DNA of 64,000 bases, from the NCBI GenBank assembly GCA_963757335.1, contig CAVWRJ010000004.1:124001-188000 (forward strand), written 5' to 3'. Shown piece by piece: positions 51,301-60,235 of this stretch (positions are counted from its first letter, which is position 1; the number at the start of each line of letters is the position of its first letter). This DNA comes from DASQPA01 sp963757335 (GTDB lineage Bacteria; Acidobacteriota; Thermoanaerobaculia; Multivoradales; UBA5704). A program made the translations under genes and the position numbers. The notes below the pieces were generated by a model, which did no database searches, was not told where the DNA came from, and saw only the letters and a program-made list of their open reading frames with translations.

Positions 51301-53963
51301 AAGCTGACATCTGCTCTTGCCAACCTCATCCATTGGATAGACCAATCCCGAAGCTCGCCGGCTGGATCATGAGCACGACAAAGAGCCTCCAAAATGAAAT
51401 TGGCGGAGGGCTGTTGGTGCCAGAGTGCCGCCCACTCCCTCGCCCACTGCTGGGCCCGAGGCAGCAGTGGGACAAGCTCGCTGAGCAAGTAGCACGCAGC
51501 AAATTCCAGGTGGTACCTCTGTGTCCACTCGACTACCGAGACAGGGATCTCCTTACCTTTGGAATGGTGCAGGATTTCCCTTCCAAGCTCGCTCCAAGCG
51601 AGGTCCGCTGGCGCGACTCGGAGCAGCTCCTGCGCCAGGGACAACAGAGTAGATTCACCGTTCGAGACCCTGAGGGCCTGCCGTAGAAGACGGCTCGTTT
51701 CTGCTCTCCTGGGATGGCGCCTTGCCCAGGCGTCAATCAGACGCCATAACCGAGGCTCCTGGAGCCGAAAAAGTGCGTCCCATACAACCGGTACCCATTC
51801 CTTCCAATCCAATTTCAACGAATCGGAAAGGAGCTCAAGAATAGCCGCCGCCGCCCGCTTCGCGAGAGGCTCGGTTAGATGTCCCAGGTTCTGCAATAGC
51901 TTGTGGCAGGTAAGTCGTAGCCCGGTCTCTCCAAGGTTCTCCATACGGACGGCAGTGATGGCGCTGAGAGTCGGGTCAGGTTCGAGGCGAAGCTCAGGGC
52001 TGAGAGCCTGTACTTCAACCCACACAGGGAGATCAGAAAGCGGCAATGGACCGTTCGCCACCATGAAGAGGTAGAGCTGCCCCAGAGTTTCGCGCCCGAG
52101 ATCGGGCTCGAGCCGTTCCTCGAGCTGCGGTGCACGGGACGATCCCTTGAGGATACGCGCGAGCGCCCAGAGCGGTGCCATTCGGTTCCGCGGGGCTCCA
52201 CCATGGAGGAGGCAGTCTTTTACCGCGTCTATCAAGTGGGACTTACGCTCTTCGCGGTTGTTCCGGCTTAAGGGGTACCAGGATTCGTAGATGGCGTTGG
52301 AGAGATGGGGATGGGCGAGCCACATGCCAGGGCGCCCGCCAGCTTCCTCAGCGATGTGCTCCTCACTCCGCAGGCGGTTGAAGATGTCGACTTGATGCGG
52401 AGTAAGCTCACGCTGGATCGCCTCACGCGGGTAGCCTACGTAGAGGCGGTTAAGCGCCAGGAGCTTCGTCACGAAATGGTCGATGGCTCCGCTCGGGTCC
52501 GCTCCGCGCAGCCGTCGGCGAAAGTTGGCCGCGAAGTTGGGCAGGGTTCGAGCGACTCGCCATTCGAAAAAGAGTTGGACGAGCAGCACGTTATGACCGC
52601 CGATGTCCGGAGGTTCCTGTCCGGTACGTTGCCGATACCACTCGCGGAGACTCTGAAGCTCTTCCTCTTCCTCGACGGGGAGAGTGTGAGTCTCGAGCAG
52701 GACGTCCCGCGACATTTCAGCCTGCAGAGCTTCGGCCTGTTCACTCGGCCCGCAGCAGAAGAGCAGGGGAACTTCGTCGGACCGGTTTCCCTCGCGTGCG
52801 TCCTGAATGACCGTGAGAGCTTCGCGCCAGAGAGCAGCAGCCTCCATCTGCTCGGCTGGGGCGAAAGGATCGTCGAGGCCGATTATGACGGGACGACCCT
52901 TCCGCTGTAGCCGGCGCGCCCACCGAAGGGTCCGCGGCAGCGCCTCGACCTTGTCAGCGATCCACAGGATGGGGCCTCGACCGCGCTCGTGCAAACGCGC
53001 CAGGAGATGGAGGAGAGCGACGCTCTTTCCTGAGCCGGATCTGCCATCGATCCAGAAGACGGGGACGCGCAGCCCCTGGTCCTGTCCCGCCGGGTCGCTG
53101 TCGATCCAGGCCTCCGCGTGGTCGGTGAGAGCGGCATAGACCTCCGGCCGCGGGGCGAAGAATCCCTCGGAGAGATGGCGAACTTGGGGTTGGCTGCCGG
53201 AGAGGAAACCGCCATGGCTCACTTCCGGAGGGGGCTGGTCTCCAGTCTCCCAGATATAGATGCCAGGCGGCCGGGACTCACTGTCACTGCCCCTGAGCTG
53301 ATGCAGGTCGCTCCAGATGAACTTGGCCGTCGCCTCAAACGAGCCACCCTCCGCTGTAGCATCCTGAAGGAGTCCCAACCAGCGATAAACCAGGTCGAGA
53401 GGGTTCCCGCAATCGAGCTTGTTGGCGAGGAGGGCGAGAAGCTCGTCCTCAGGGTCGGGCTCGATGGCCGGCGAGACCTTCTGGAGAAAGAGGCTGAGAT
53501 CTCCAGGATCCGGGCTGCGCTCGGGGTGCCAATCGGAGAGAGCGGCCTTGATCTCCGACTCCGTTCCATGGGACGCCAGAACTCGATAGCGAAGCTTGTC
53601 GGCCAGTCGCGGAGTTTTGCGTGCAGCCAACTGATGGATAAGCCAGAGCTCCTCCAGGGCGGAGCGCACGGTTTTCCGGGTCGCTGTCTTCTTGATCTGC
53701 GTGAGGGTGACAGCTCGACCGCTTTCCACGGTCAGGAGATCGGAGAGACGCTCCGTAAACACCCGTGGGCGCGCTTGGTCTTCGCGGGATCCTGCCAGCC
53801 AGGCCCCGACGGTGTGCAGGAGGACCGCAAGGAACTGGTATCGGAAGCCTGAGAGTGCCTGAAGCGCGCCCTCCGCCCGGTTTCGATACTCCCCTTTCCA
53901 GGCGGTCTCGAGCTCCCGGACCTCCGCGAGAAGAGCGTGCAGCTCAGTCTGGTCGCTTGGCAT
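48313..53963 (-). CDS. Cap4-like nuclease + STAND-type P-loop ATPase + 35-residue repeat protein (probable anti-phage defence), two frameshifts
   Basis: Restored length about 1880 residues from ATG 53963. Residues 38-91 (GFRYQFLA, FTERLSDLL, LTQIKKT) match the layout of Cap4/DUF4297 PD-(D/E)XK nucleases: G-x-x-Y-Q, Glu/Asp, then Q-x-K. The ATPase has Walker A GRSGSGKS at 307-314 and a Walker B-like VIIGLDDPF at 359-367. From about residue 900, some 27 repeats of 35 residues follow with core EWLxxAPAEHGSW and VWQPLWQAAP. The frame breaks at 49620 (one extra T makes TAA) and near 49018; both lie in repeats and both sides continue the repeat. Nuclease-STAND-repeat architecture is that of Avs/NLR-like defence proteins; function is inferred. 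Confidence 0.7.
48965..51240. repeat. 105-bp tandem repeats encoding 35-residue units
   Basis: The part of the defence-like gene between about 48965 and 51240 is made of 105-base units. The central ones (49480-50850) are nearly identical in DNA and form 2- and 3-unit super-repeats, for example the block near 49635-49850 recurring near 49850-50060 and 50160-50370. Units towards both ends are far more diverged. This gradient points to recent unequal exchange in the middle of the array. Confidence 0.85.
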
Positions 53964-54061
53964 TACGCAAATTCTATCCTGAACGCACCTGGAGGGACGA
54001 CCGTCCGACGGGTGCACGACCGCTACTTGGGGTGCCGCGTGATGCTGGCGGGATTTGTCGG

Positions 54062-54586
54062 CTAACGAAAAGCCCTCTCTATGGCGGCACGGGCATGGAC
54101 CAGGATCGCCGGGTCCGCGTTCACTGTCGTCAGCCGGTCCAACAGGATCTCGGCCTGCGCCAGGTGGTGCCCCGCGGCTTCGGCCAGGAAGGCGAGGTCT
54201 TTGTCGCGCCCGGCGATCACCTTCGCCACGAGCAGATCGTGGATCTCCAGACAGAGCCCGCGGACGCCACGGGTGTTCTCGTTCTGGATAACGACGAGCC
54301 GTTCTTTCCAACCTTGCGGCAGGCGGGCGGTTTCCTCTCCTACGCCCTGGGCGTAGTAGCCGAACGTCTGGTGAAACGGGGAGAGCTCGCCGATGCTGCC
54401 CTCGATGAGGTCGGCGCGCTCGGGGTGGTGGAGCGGCCAGAGGTCGGCCTCCGTCGAGACCCGCATCGAGGCCGGGGCGTCGGGGAACTGTCCGAGGATG
54501 GCCTGGCTGCCGATGACCACGATCGTGTCGTCGTCGGCGATCTCCGCGGCGGCACGGAGGAGGTGCTCCAGTTGCTTCCGCGTCAT
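54062..54586 (-). CDS. Nucleotidyltransferase-like protein (DUF6036/AbiEii-like)
   Basis: 174 residues. TIVVIGSQAILGQFP resembles the G-S nucleotidyltransferase motif, MRVSTEADLWPLHHPERADL the acidic strand that follows, and the C-terminal LCLEIHDLLVAKVIAGRDKD LAFL is typical of AbiEii/DUF6036-like folds (quoted in part: EIHDLLVAKVIAGRDKD). These proteins act as toxin or antitoxin components. The start ATG 54586 overlaps the stop of 54583-54909 (ATGA), so the two form a coupled pair directly upstream of the large defence-like gene. Whether it belongs to the same system is unknown. Confidence 0.7.
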   Translation of the reverse strand: MTRKQLEHLLRAAAEIADDDTIVVIGSQAILGQFPDAPASMRVSTEADLWPLHHPERADLIEGSIGELSPFHQTFGYYAQGVGEETARLPQGWKERLVVIQNENTRGVRGLCLEIHDLLVAKVIAGRDKDLAFLAEAAGHHLAQAEILLDRLTTVNADPAILVHARAAIERAFR

Positions 54587-54909
54587 GGCTGTCCGGAAAG
54601 CCGCTCGCGGGTCTCCCTCCAGATCTTCCAGCGCTCCTGGGGAGTCAGGGCTCCGGCGAAAGGGCTCGACTGGCGGAGCTCCGCCGCGAGCTCGCTCCTT
54701 TCGACCAGGAAGGCCGCAACGGAGGCAGGATCGCCCGCGAGCACTTCCGCCCACTTCCGGGCGTAAAACGTCGCTCCGCCCTCGCGAGCCAGCCAGCTTT
54801 GTACCCGCTGTCGGGCCTTCTCCAGAGCCTCGGGCTCCACCTCGAAGCGCTCGGCGATGGCGCGGTGGTAGGCGACGCTCCTCTCCTCCGCTAGTCGATG
54901 GGGATCCAT
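54583..54909 (-). CDS. Small helical protein paired with the nucleotidyltransferase-like gene
   Basis: 108 residues, mostly helical and charged: HRLAEERSVAYHRAIAERF, ALEKARQRVQSWLAREGG, FYARKWAEVLAGDPASVAAF and a C-terminal PQERWKIWRETRERL. I do not recognise a named family. Its stop overlaps the start of the nucleotidyltransferase-like gene (ATGA), the order and coupling of a toxin-antitoxin or abortive-infection pair, in which the small partner is often the antitoxin. Confidence 0.65.
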   Translation of the reverse strand: MDPHRLAEERSVAYHRAIAERFEVEPEALEKARQRVQSWLAREGGATFYARKWAEVLAGDPASVAAFLVERSELAAELRQSSPFAGALTPQERWKIWRETRERLSGQP

Positions 54910-54951
54910 GGTGACTCGAACGCTAGCACAGGGGAGGAGGCCGCCCTGCCT

Positions 54952-57477
54952 CTAGAACGTCTTTAAAAACTCGATCAAAGCCCGCTTGTCGTCGTCGCTC
55001 AAGCCCGGCTCGTCCTTGGCGAGCGAGGTGCCGAAGTAGTGGCCGCGGTTGACGACGAAGTCGGGGCACTTGCTGAGCGCCAAGAGCGGCTTCGCGAGCG
55101 GTGCGAAGGCCTGGCGCGCCTGGGCTTCGGTCGGGTGCTGCGGCAGCTGCAGGAGCGCGAGCTTGAGCTTCAAGAGCAGATCGACGAGCTGTGCGTCGTG
55201 CTGGAGCTGCTGGGCCGGGGTCAGGTTGTCGGGCCGCAGGTTGACGTTCGAGAGCAGGTTGACCGGGGTGCCGGTGGGGATCGGTCCGATCTCGATCCCG
55301 CCGTCGCCGAGAATCGACGGGGTCACCCGCTTCGCCAGCGTTCCCAGCTCCGGATGGGCGCGGACGAAATCGGGCAGATAGCCGGCCGGCACCCGGAAAT
55401 AGCTCGGCCCCGTCGTCCGGTCGATGAGACCGGGGACCTTGTCGCCGAGCACCGAGTCCTTCTGGCGCTTCTCGGGCCAGAGCATCTGCTCGATCGAATT
55501 CTGGAACGAGTCCATCCGTTTGGCGACCGAGGGCTCCGAGTTGAACTTGCCGACGCTGTTGTTCAAGAGGAAGGGGGCCGTCGACCAGAGGCTGATGAGC
55601 GACGCCGGGCGGGTGTAGCCGCGGCCGCCGGCCGGCATCTGGTACGGCCGGGCCTCGCCGGTGAACGGGTCGTGGACGGTGATCGTCCCCACCGACGGCA
55701 GGGTCTTGTAGGACTGGGAGGAGAAATTGTCCCAGATATTGCCGGCGATGGCGTTGGTCGCGAGCGGGCTGCAGGCGTTGGTCTGGAGAAGGGTCACCGG
55801 CACCCGCAGCTCGGTCGAGAGATAGTTGCCGTCGAGGAAATCGGCGGCTGAAACGATCTGCCGCATCTTCTGCTTGAACTCGGGGGTCTTGGTCCACGCC
55901 CAGTACCGATTCCAGCAGTCGAGATATCCCGGTCCGGCGCAGCCGCCGGGATCGACCCCTGGCGCGGGAGTGGGGAACTTGCTCGAGTGGCAGCGGGCGC
56001 AGGTGTCGGCGAAGACCTCCTTGCCGCGGGTGAGCCTGGCATTGTCCTGGGTCAGGTAGGCGGCGCCGCCGGGGGCGTCCTTCAGGTGATGCGGGGCGGT
56101 GCTGGCGAGGAAAAAGGCGGCGACGGCGGGCGTCTGCGCCTCGGTCGCCTGCCAGTAGGCCGAGTTCTTTCGCGCCACGGCGATCTCGATCGGCGAGATC
56201 GGTTTGCCCCCCACGAGAGGATTGAAGTGCCGGGTCCACTCCTCGCTGAAGAGGCCGATGTTCAGGAACACCCGGTTCAAGGCGCCGAGCGGCCCTACCG
56301 AGTCGCTGCCGTCTTTCAAGATGCGCGGCACGAAGGCGGTCGCTGGCGGTTTGAAGAACTCGGTGAGCGGCCCCGACTTCACATAGTCGTTGAACTGCGC
56401 GTTGTTGAGCCCGCCGCCGGCGAGCGTCTCCTGGCCCCGGAGCTTGCCCTGGGCCAACCGGGGCCCTAGGTTGTAGATCGCGTTCATCGTCCGCGGGTTG
56501 TTGATGTAGTCGGTCGAGATGAGCGAGGTGTCGAGCGCGCCGGGCCGGGAGGTGTGGAAGAGCTGGAAGGCGAAGCTCGTGGGGTCCGCCTCCCAGCTGA
56601 AGATGCGGTCGACCCAGAAGTACTGGGCGCCGACGTTCGAGCTCAGATCCGCCCACTGCGGGTGCTCCGGATCGGCGGGCGGGTGGACGGGGTTCGGCCC
56701 GATGTGGCAGAAGCCGCAGGACATGCCGACCCGGTAGGGCTTCACGAGATCCTTGGAGAAGTAGTAGGTGGGGTCCTTGTAGTAGCGCTCGGCGTCCCAC
56801 TTCTTGGCCGCCACCGCGTCGAAAGCCGGATTGGGAAAGAGCCGGAGGCCGACGATGCCGGTGGCCCAGCCGTAGTAGGAGCCCACCGGCAGGTTCTTGC
56901 CCCGGGCGCCGGTCGCGACCCCGGGATAGCTCTTCTCGTTCTCGAAGGGATCGGCCGGGCAGTCGGGCCGGCGCTTGTCGAGCCAGAGGCCGAAGCGGTT
57001 CGGATCGGGGCCGGTCGCCTTCTCGAAGCAGGGCTCGTTGACGAGGCCGAGGTACTGCCACCGGGTGTCGCGGCTGAACTTGAGCGACGGATGCGAGGAG
57101 AGCGTCTTCAAGAAGTCGAGGGTGCCGACGCTCCTGGCCGAGATGTCGTCCCAGAAGCGATCGTTCCCCCCCGTCCAGACGTTCCAGGTGTTGCGCCCCT
57201 TGATCGCGTCGGGAGAGAGGGCGACACCGCTGTCCATGTCGTGGAAGTAGTCCTCGCCTGCGGCGGGGAACGACGCCACGCTCCGGTTGACGGCGCGGGC
57301 CTCGTCGAGGACCGTGGCTCCGGAAGGGATTGGAGTGGCAGGAGTGGCGGGATTGACGCCATTGTCGCCAATACGGGTATGGTCTTTGGCGACCTCGTCC
57401 TTGGGACGACAGCCCGGGAGGGCGATCAGGCCGAACAGAATGAGGCTGCCAAGGATGCTCGGGACCTTCCTGGTCAT
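54952..57477 (-). CDS. Di-heme c-type cytochrome lipoprotein
   Basis: 841 residues from ATG 57477 (complement). The N-terminus ILGSLILFGLIALPGCRPKD is a lipoprotein signal with lipobox L-P-G-C, so it should be lipid-anchored. Heme motifs are CGFCH near residue 255 and CARCH near 493, with a long insert between; the C-terminus ends DDDKRALIEFLKTF, like the di-heme protein encoded at 39174-42176 (EYLKTF), so both belong to the same wide group. The expected role is periplasmic electron transfer or peroxidase-like activity; the physiological donor is unknown. It diverges from the small gene at 57707. Confidence 0.82.
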   Translation of the reverse strand: MTRKVPSILGSLILFGLIALPGCRPKDEVAKDHTRIGDNGVNPATPATPIPSGATVLDEARAVNRSVASFPAAGEDYFHDMDSGVALSPDAIKGRNTWNVWTGGNDRFWDDISARSVGTLDFLKTLSSHPSLKFSRDTRWQYLGLVNEPCFEKATGPDPNRFGLWLDKRRPDCPADPFENEKSYPGVATGARGKNLPVGSYYGWATGIVGLRLFPNPAFDAVAAKKWDAERYYKDPTYYFSKDLVKPYRVGMSCGFCHIGPNPVHPPADPEHPQWADLSSNVGAQYFWVDRIFSWEADPTSFAFQLFHTSRPGALDTSLISTDYINNPRTMNAIYNLGPRLAQGKLRGQETLAGGGLNNAQFNDYVKSGPLTEFFKPPATAFVPRILKDGSDSVGPLGALNRVFLNIGLFSEEWTRHFNPLVGGKPISPIEIAVARKNSAYWQATEAQTPAVAAFFLASTAPHHLKDAPGGAAYLTQDNARLTRGKEVFADTCARCHSSKFPTPAPGVDPGGCAGPGYLDCWNRYWAWTKTPEFKQKMRQIVSAADFLDGNYLSTELRVPVTLLQTNACSPLATNAIAGNIWDNFSSQSYKTLPSVGTITVHDPFTGEARPYQMPAGGRGYTRPASLISLWSTAPFLLNNSVGKFNSEPSVAKRMDSFQNSIEQMLWPEKRQKDSVLGDKVPGLIDRTTGPSYFRVPAGYLPDFVRAHPELGTLAKRVTPSILGDGGIEIGPIPTGTPVNLLSNVNLRPDNLTPAQQLQHDAQLVDLLLKLKLALLQLPQHPTEAQARQAFAPLAKPLLALSKCPDFVVNRGHYFGTSLAKDEPGLSDDDKRALIEFLKTF

Positions 57478-57574
57478 GGGCGTCGCTCCTCGCCGGCCCA
57501 CCCAAGCTCCGGCTGGTTGGTTGTGCTGCTTGATAGAATTTTACCACGGTCTTTGAAGCAACGTCTTTCCGTGT

Positions 57575-57604
57575 TTGACAGAAGTCGCCGAGTTTAAATA
57601 AACT
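57575..57604 (+). promoter_or_regulatory. Sigma-70-type promoter upstream of 57707
   Basis: TTGACA at 57575-57580 and TAAACT at 57599-57604 are separated by 18 bases. The surroundings are A/T-rich (GTTTAAATAAACTTT) compared with the genome. About 100 bases remain to ATG 57707, leaving room for a leader. Confidence 0.5.
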
Positions 57605-57706
57605 TTCAGCGAGCCCAGGCAGGTGACCGGCAGGTGAGTGGAACGTGCCCCGTGCCCGACCCGTCCGGGCCGGCAGAGGGGCGCGGAACCGAGGAGGCGA
57701 TTGACC

Positions 57707-58138
57707 ATGGCCTACGACGTACCGCAGCTCTTGAAGATGTCCCAGGCGGAGCTCGACAAGCTGTTCGAGGACAGCACGGCGGGCGAAATCCCCAACGGCG
57801 AGGCGGAGGGCACGGCGATCATCGCCCCGGGCACCCACTACACCGCCGAAATCGCCAGCTTGATCAACCACTTCGCCTGGCAGGGCAAGAACTTCGACGC
57901 CGTTAAAGGCGTGCTCAAGAACCGCATCCTTCCGCTCGGCTTCAACGCCATCCTCGCCAAGGTCTACAAGGGGACGAGCTGGCTCGACGGCAAGGAGTGC
58001 ATCGTCCTCGACTACTCCGAGACCTCGCTCGTGGCGCACTGGATCCGCGACGAGATCCGCCAGATCGGACCGGGTCTCTACCTCGGCAAGGTCTACTGGG
58101 AAAAGAAGCGGCTGATCGACTTCGCCCTCAAGTTCTGA
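57707..58138 (+). CDS. Unrecognised 143-residue soluble protein
   Basis: GAGGAGG sits at 57691-57697, which fixes ATG 57707. The protein is short and globular without signal or membrane segment. Segments that may be structural: VPQLLKMSQAELDKLFEDS at the start, ASLINHFAWQGKNFDAVKGV, WLDGKECIVLDYSETSLVAH and IGPGLYLGKVYWEKKRLIDF at the end. The Asp-Tyr-Ser and GLYLGKVYW stretches recall small proteins found beside lipid- or cytochrome-related genes, but I cannot name a family. It has its own promoter and is separated by 16 bases from the convergent Omp85-like gene. Confidence 0.75.
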   Translation: MAYDVPQLLKMSQAELDKLFEDSTAGEIPNGEAEGTAIIAPGTHYTAEIASLINHFAWQGKNFDAVKGVLKNRILPLGFNAILAKVYKGTSWLDGKECIVLDYSETSLVAHWIRDEIRQIGPGLYLGKVYWEKKRLIDFALKF

Positions 58139-58154
58139 CCCGCCGGCGCGGTTC

Positions 58155-59816
58155 TCAGAAGCTCTCGCTGGTCGAAACCAGCCACTGCGCCCGTTTGAGC
58201 GAACGCTCGGCGCCGAGCGGGAAGGCGAGGTCCAGGTGGACGACCGAGCCGCGCGCCGAGCGGCTGGAGCCGATCCGCAGGCCGACGCCGGCATCCTTCA
58301 ACAGCCGCTCCCTGCCGATCCGCGGCGAGTCGAGGAACCAGGCCCTCCCGGCGTCGAAGAAGACGACGCCTCCCAGATAGACCAGGTGGAAAAGCTCGCG
58401 GTTGGAGTAGAAGCGCTGCTCCAGGTTCAAGAGCACCTTCCGGTCGCCCTGCTCGAAACGCAGCGGATAGCCGCGCAGGCCGCTGTCCCCGCCGAGGAGA
58501 ACCTGGGCGTCTCTGTCCAGCCGGTGGGCCACGGTCCCCTCCAGATTGACATAGGTGAGGCTCGTGCCGGCATCCCGCGCATAGAAGTGCACCGCGCCGC
58601 TCGCCACGACGTTTTCGGAGCGCCCCTCCGCGTAGCGGGCGGTCGCCTGGAGCGAGCCCAGCAGCAGCTGCTCGGGCGACGGCCGCCAGCCGGCCGAGGC
58701 CGCACCGGCGAAGATCAGCCGGTCGCGGTCGCCGCCGAAGGCGGGGGCGGAGTAGCCGAGCCGGACACTCAGCTGGCGGCCCAGGTTGTAGTCCTCGATG
58801 CGCGCGATGCGGTTCAGGTCGCGCTCCACGGTGAAGCCGTCCTCGATCCACTGGTAGCCGATCCAGGGGTAGGAGAGGACGCGGTCGGGCGGCCGGAAAT
58901 CATAGCCGCCGGCCCGGCTAAAGAGATTGCGGTCGAGCGTGAAACCGACGCGGAAGCGGGAGGTGTCGCCGTGGAGGAGCCCCGGCGAGAGCCCGCCGTA
59001 GATCTCGAGAAAGCTCTGCCGGCGGCGGAACTGCTCGGTGATCCGGCCGGCGTCGTAGAGCGGATCGACCCGGTCGTCCACGAGCCCGGCGACCCCGGCC
59101 GCCCAGCGCGCGTCGAGCGAATAGAACGGCCGCTCCAGGTTCACCCGCTCGGTCTTGCCGTCGCTGTTGGAGGAGAGCGAAAGGTCGAGCCGGCCGCGGC
59201 TGCCCAGCAGGTTGGGATCGTTGTAGCTGACGAGCCGCGAGGTGCGGTCGATCGTGCTCTGGTGGGAGAGATCGATCCCCTTGCCGCTCCCCAGGAAGTT
59301 GTCGTCCTGGAGCTCGAAGCTCGTGCTGTTGGTGCCGCCGTTGCGATGGAAGTTGACCCCCCCCTGAAGCGTCCAGACGTCGCGCGTCCGGACCGCGACG
59401 TCCACCCGATGGTCGACGCAGGCGAGCGGGAGGACCTCGGCTTCGTACACATAGTGATTGCCGCGCAGCGTCCGCTCGGACTCGGCCAGGGTCTGGCGGG
59501 AGAACGGATCGCCGCTCCGGAAGATCAGCTGCTCCCGGATGACCCAGGGCCGGGTCGTGGCATGGAGCCGGTTGGCGAGCCGGAAGAGCAGGCGGTCCTC
59601 GCCCGGCCGTTCGAGGTCGAAGATATTCCGGGCATCCACCTCGATCGCCCCCACCCGGTTCTCCGGGTCGTCGAGCGAGCACTGAAGACCGGCGGGAGGA
59701 GAATAGGGGAGGGTGCCGGCGGCCGAGGTCTCAGCGCCCGCAGCGCACATGGCGGGCAGGCCCCCAAGCAGGAGGTACAGCAGCGCCGGGACGAGTCTGC
59801 TCGTAGAGCCAGTCAC
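58155..59816 (-). CDS. Omp85/BamA-TamA-like outer-membrane protein
   Basis: 553 residues with a signal peptide (LVPALLYLLLGGLPAMCAAG). Residues about 75-140 fit one POTRA-like unit (WVIREQLIFRSGDPFSRQTL, LRGNHYVYEAEV), and the remainder alternates polar and hydrophobic residues as in a beta-barrel. DSGLRGYPLRFEQGD holds the R-G-Y motif of loop L6, and the last residue is Phe (STSESF), the usual barrel end for outer-membrane insertion. It should insert or transport proteins or lipids at the outer membrane, implying a diderm host. A single POTRA makes it a short relative, not BamA itself. Confidence 0.82.
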   Translation of the reverse strand: MTGSTSRLVPALLYLLLGGLPAMCAAGAETSAAGTLPYSPPAGLQCSLDDPENRVGAIEVDARNIFDLERPGEDRLLFRLANRLHATTRPWVIREQLIFRSGDPFSRQTLAESERTLRGNHYVYEAEVLPLACVDHRVDVAVRTRDVWTLQGGVNFHRNGGTNSTSFELQDDNFLGSGKGIDLSHQSTIDRTSRLVSYNDPNLLGSRGRLDLSLSSNSDGKTERVNLERPFYSLDARWAAGVAGLVDDRVDPLYDAGRITEQFRRRQSFLEIYGGLSPGLLHGDTSRFRVGFTLDRNLFSRAGGYDFRPPDRVLSYPWIGYQWIEDGFTVERDLNRIARIEDYNLGRQLSVRLGYSAPAFGGDRDRLIFAGAASAGWRPSPEQLLLGSLQATARYAEGRSENVVASGAVHFYARDAGTSLTYVNLEGTVAHRLDRDAQVLLGGDSGLRGYPLRFEQGDRKVLLNLEQRFYSNRELFHLVYLGGVVFFDAGRAWFLDSPRIGRERLLKDAGVGLRIGSSRSARGSVVHLDLAFPLGAERSLKRAQWLVSTSESF

Positions 59817-59962
59817 TTAAAAGTCGTTCGCCAGGTTGTCGGAGCCCGGCGATCCTACACCGGGCAGGCTGGGGACTCCAGACTTTTCTAGGTGTCTACG
59901 TACGGGGGGGCGGAGCGCGGAGAGGGGGATTACTTGCGCTTGTACGATGTTGGCGGGGGTCC

Positions 59963-60214
59963 AGAAATGGTCTTTTCCAAGTTGGAAATGATCTTTTCCA
60001 AACCAGAAAAGATCTTTTCTGAAACGGAAAAGAGCTTTTCCAAGTTGGAAATGAGCTTTTCTGAACCGGAAAAGAGCTTTCCGGGAACGGAAATGAGCTT
60101 TTCCAGGTTGGGAATGAGCATTTCCAAACCAGAAAAGAGCTTTCCGGGGTTGGAAAAGACCTTTTCTGGTTCAGGAAAGCTCTTTTCCGGGGCAGAAATG
60201 AGCTTTCCGTCGCC
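59963..60214. repeat. Twelve 21-bp tandem repeats (GGAAAAGAGCTTTTCC core)
   Basis: Twelve exact-length 21-base units lie between the Omp85-like gene and aroC. The consensus starts RGAAAWGANCTTTTCC, a near-palindrome in every unit, followed by five variable bases. The stretch is markedly A/T-richer than the genome. It reads as open frames on both strands with seven-residue periodicity but has no ribosome site. The flanks 59817-59962 and 60215-60235 hold nothing else. Confidence 0.85.
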
Positions 60215-60235
60215 CGGTTGAACGGCGACGAGCTT

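Noticed and set aside
59963..60214. CRISPR array or coding repeat peptide
   Set aside because: No spacers; both strands are open but there is no ribosome site and the period simply equals seven codons.
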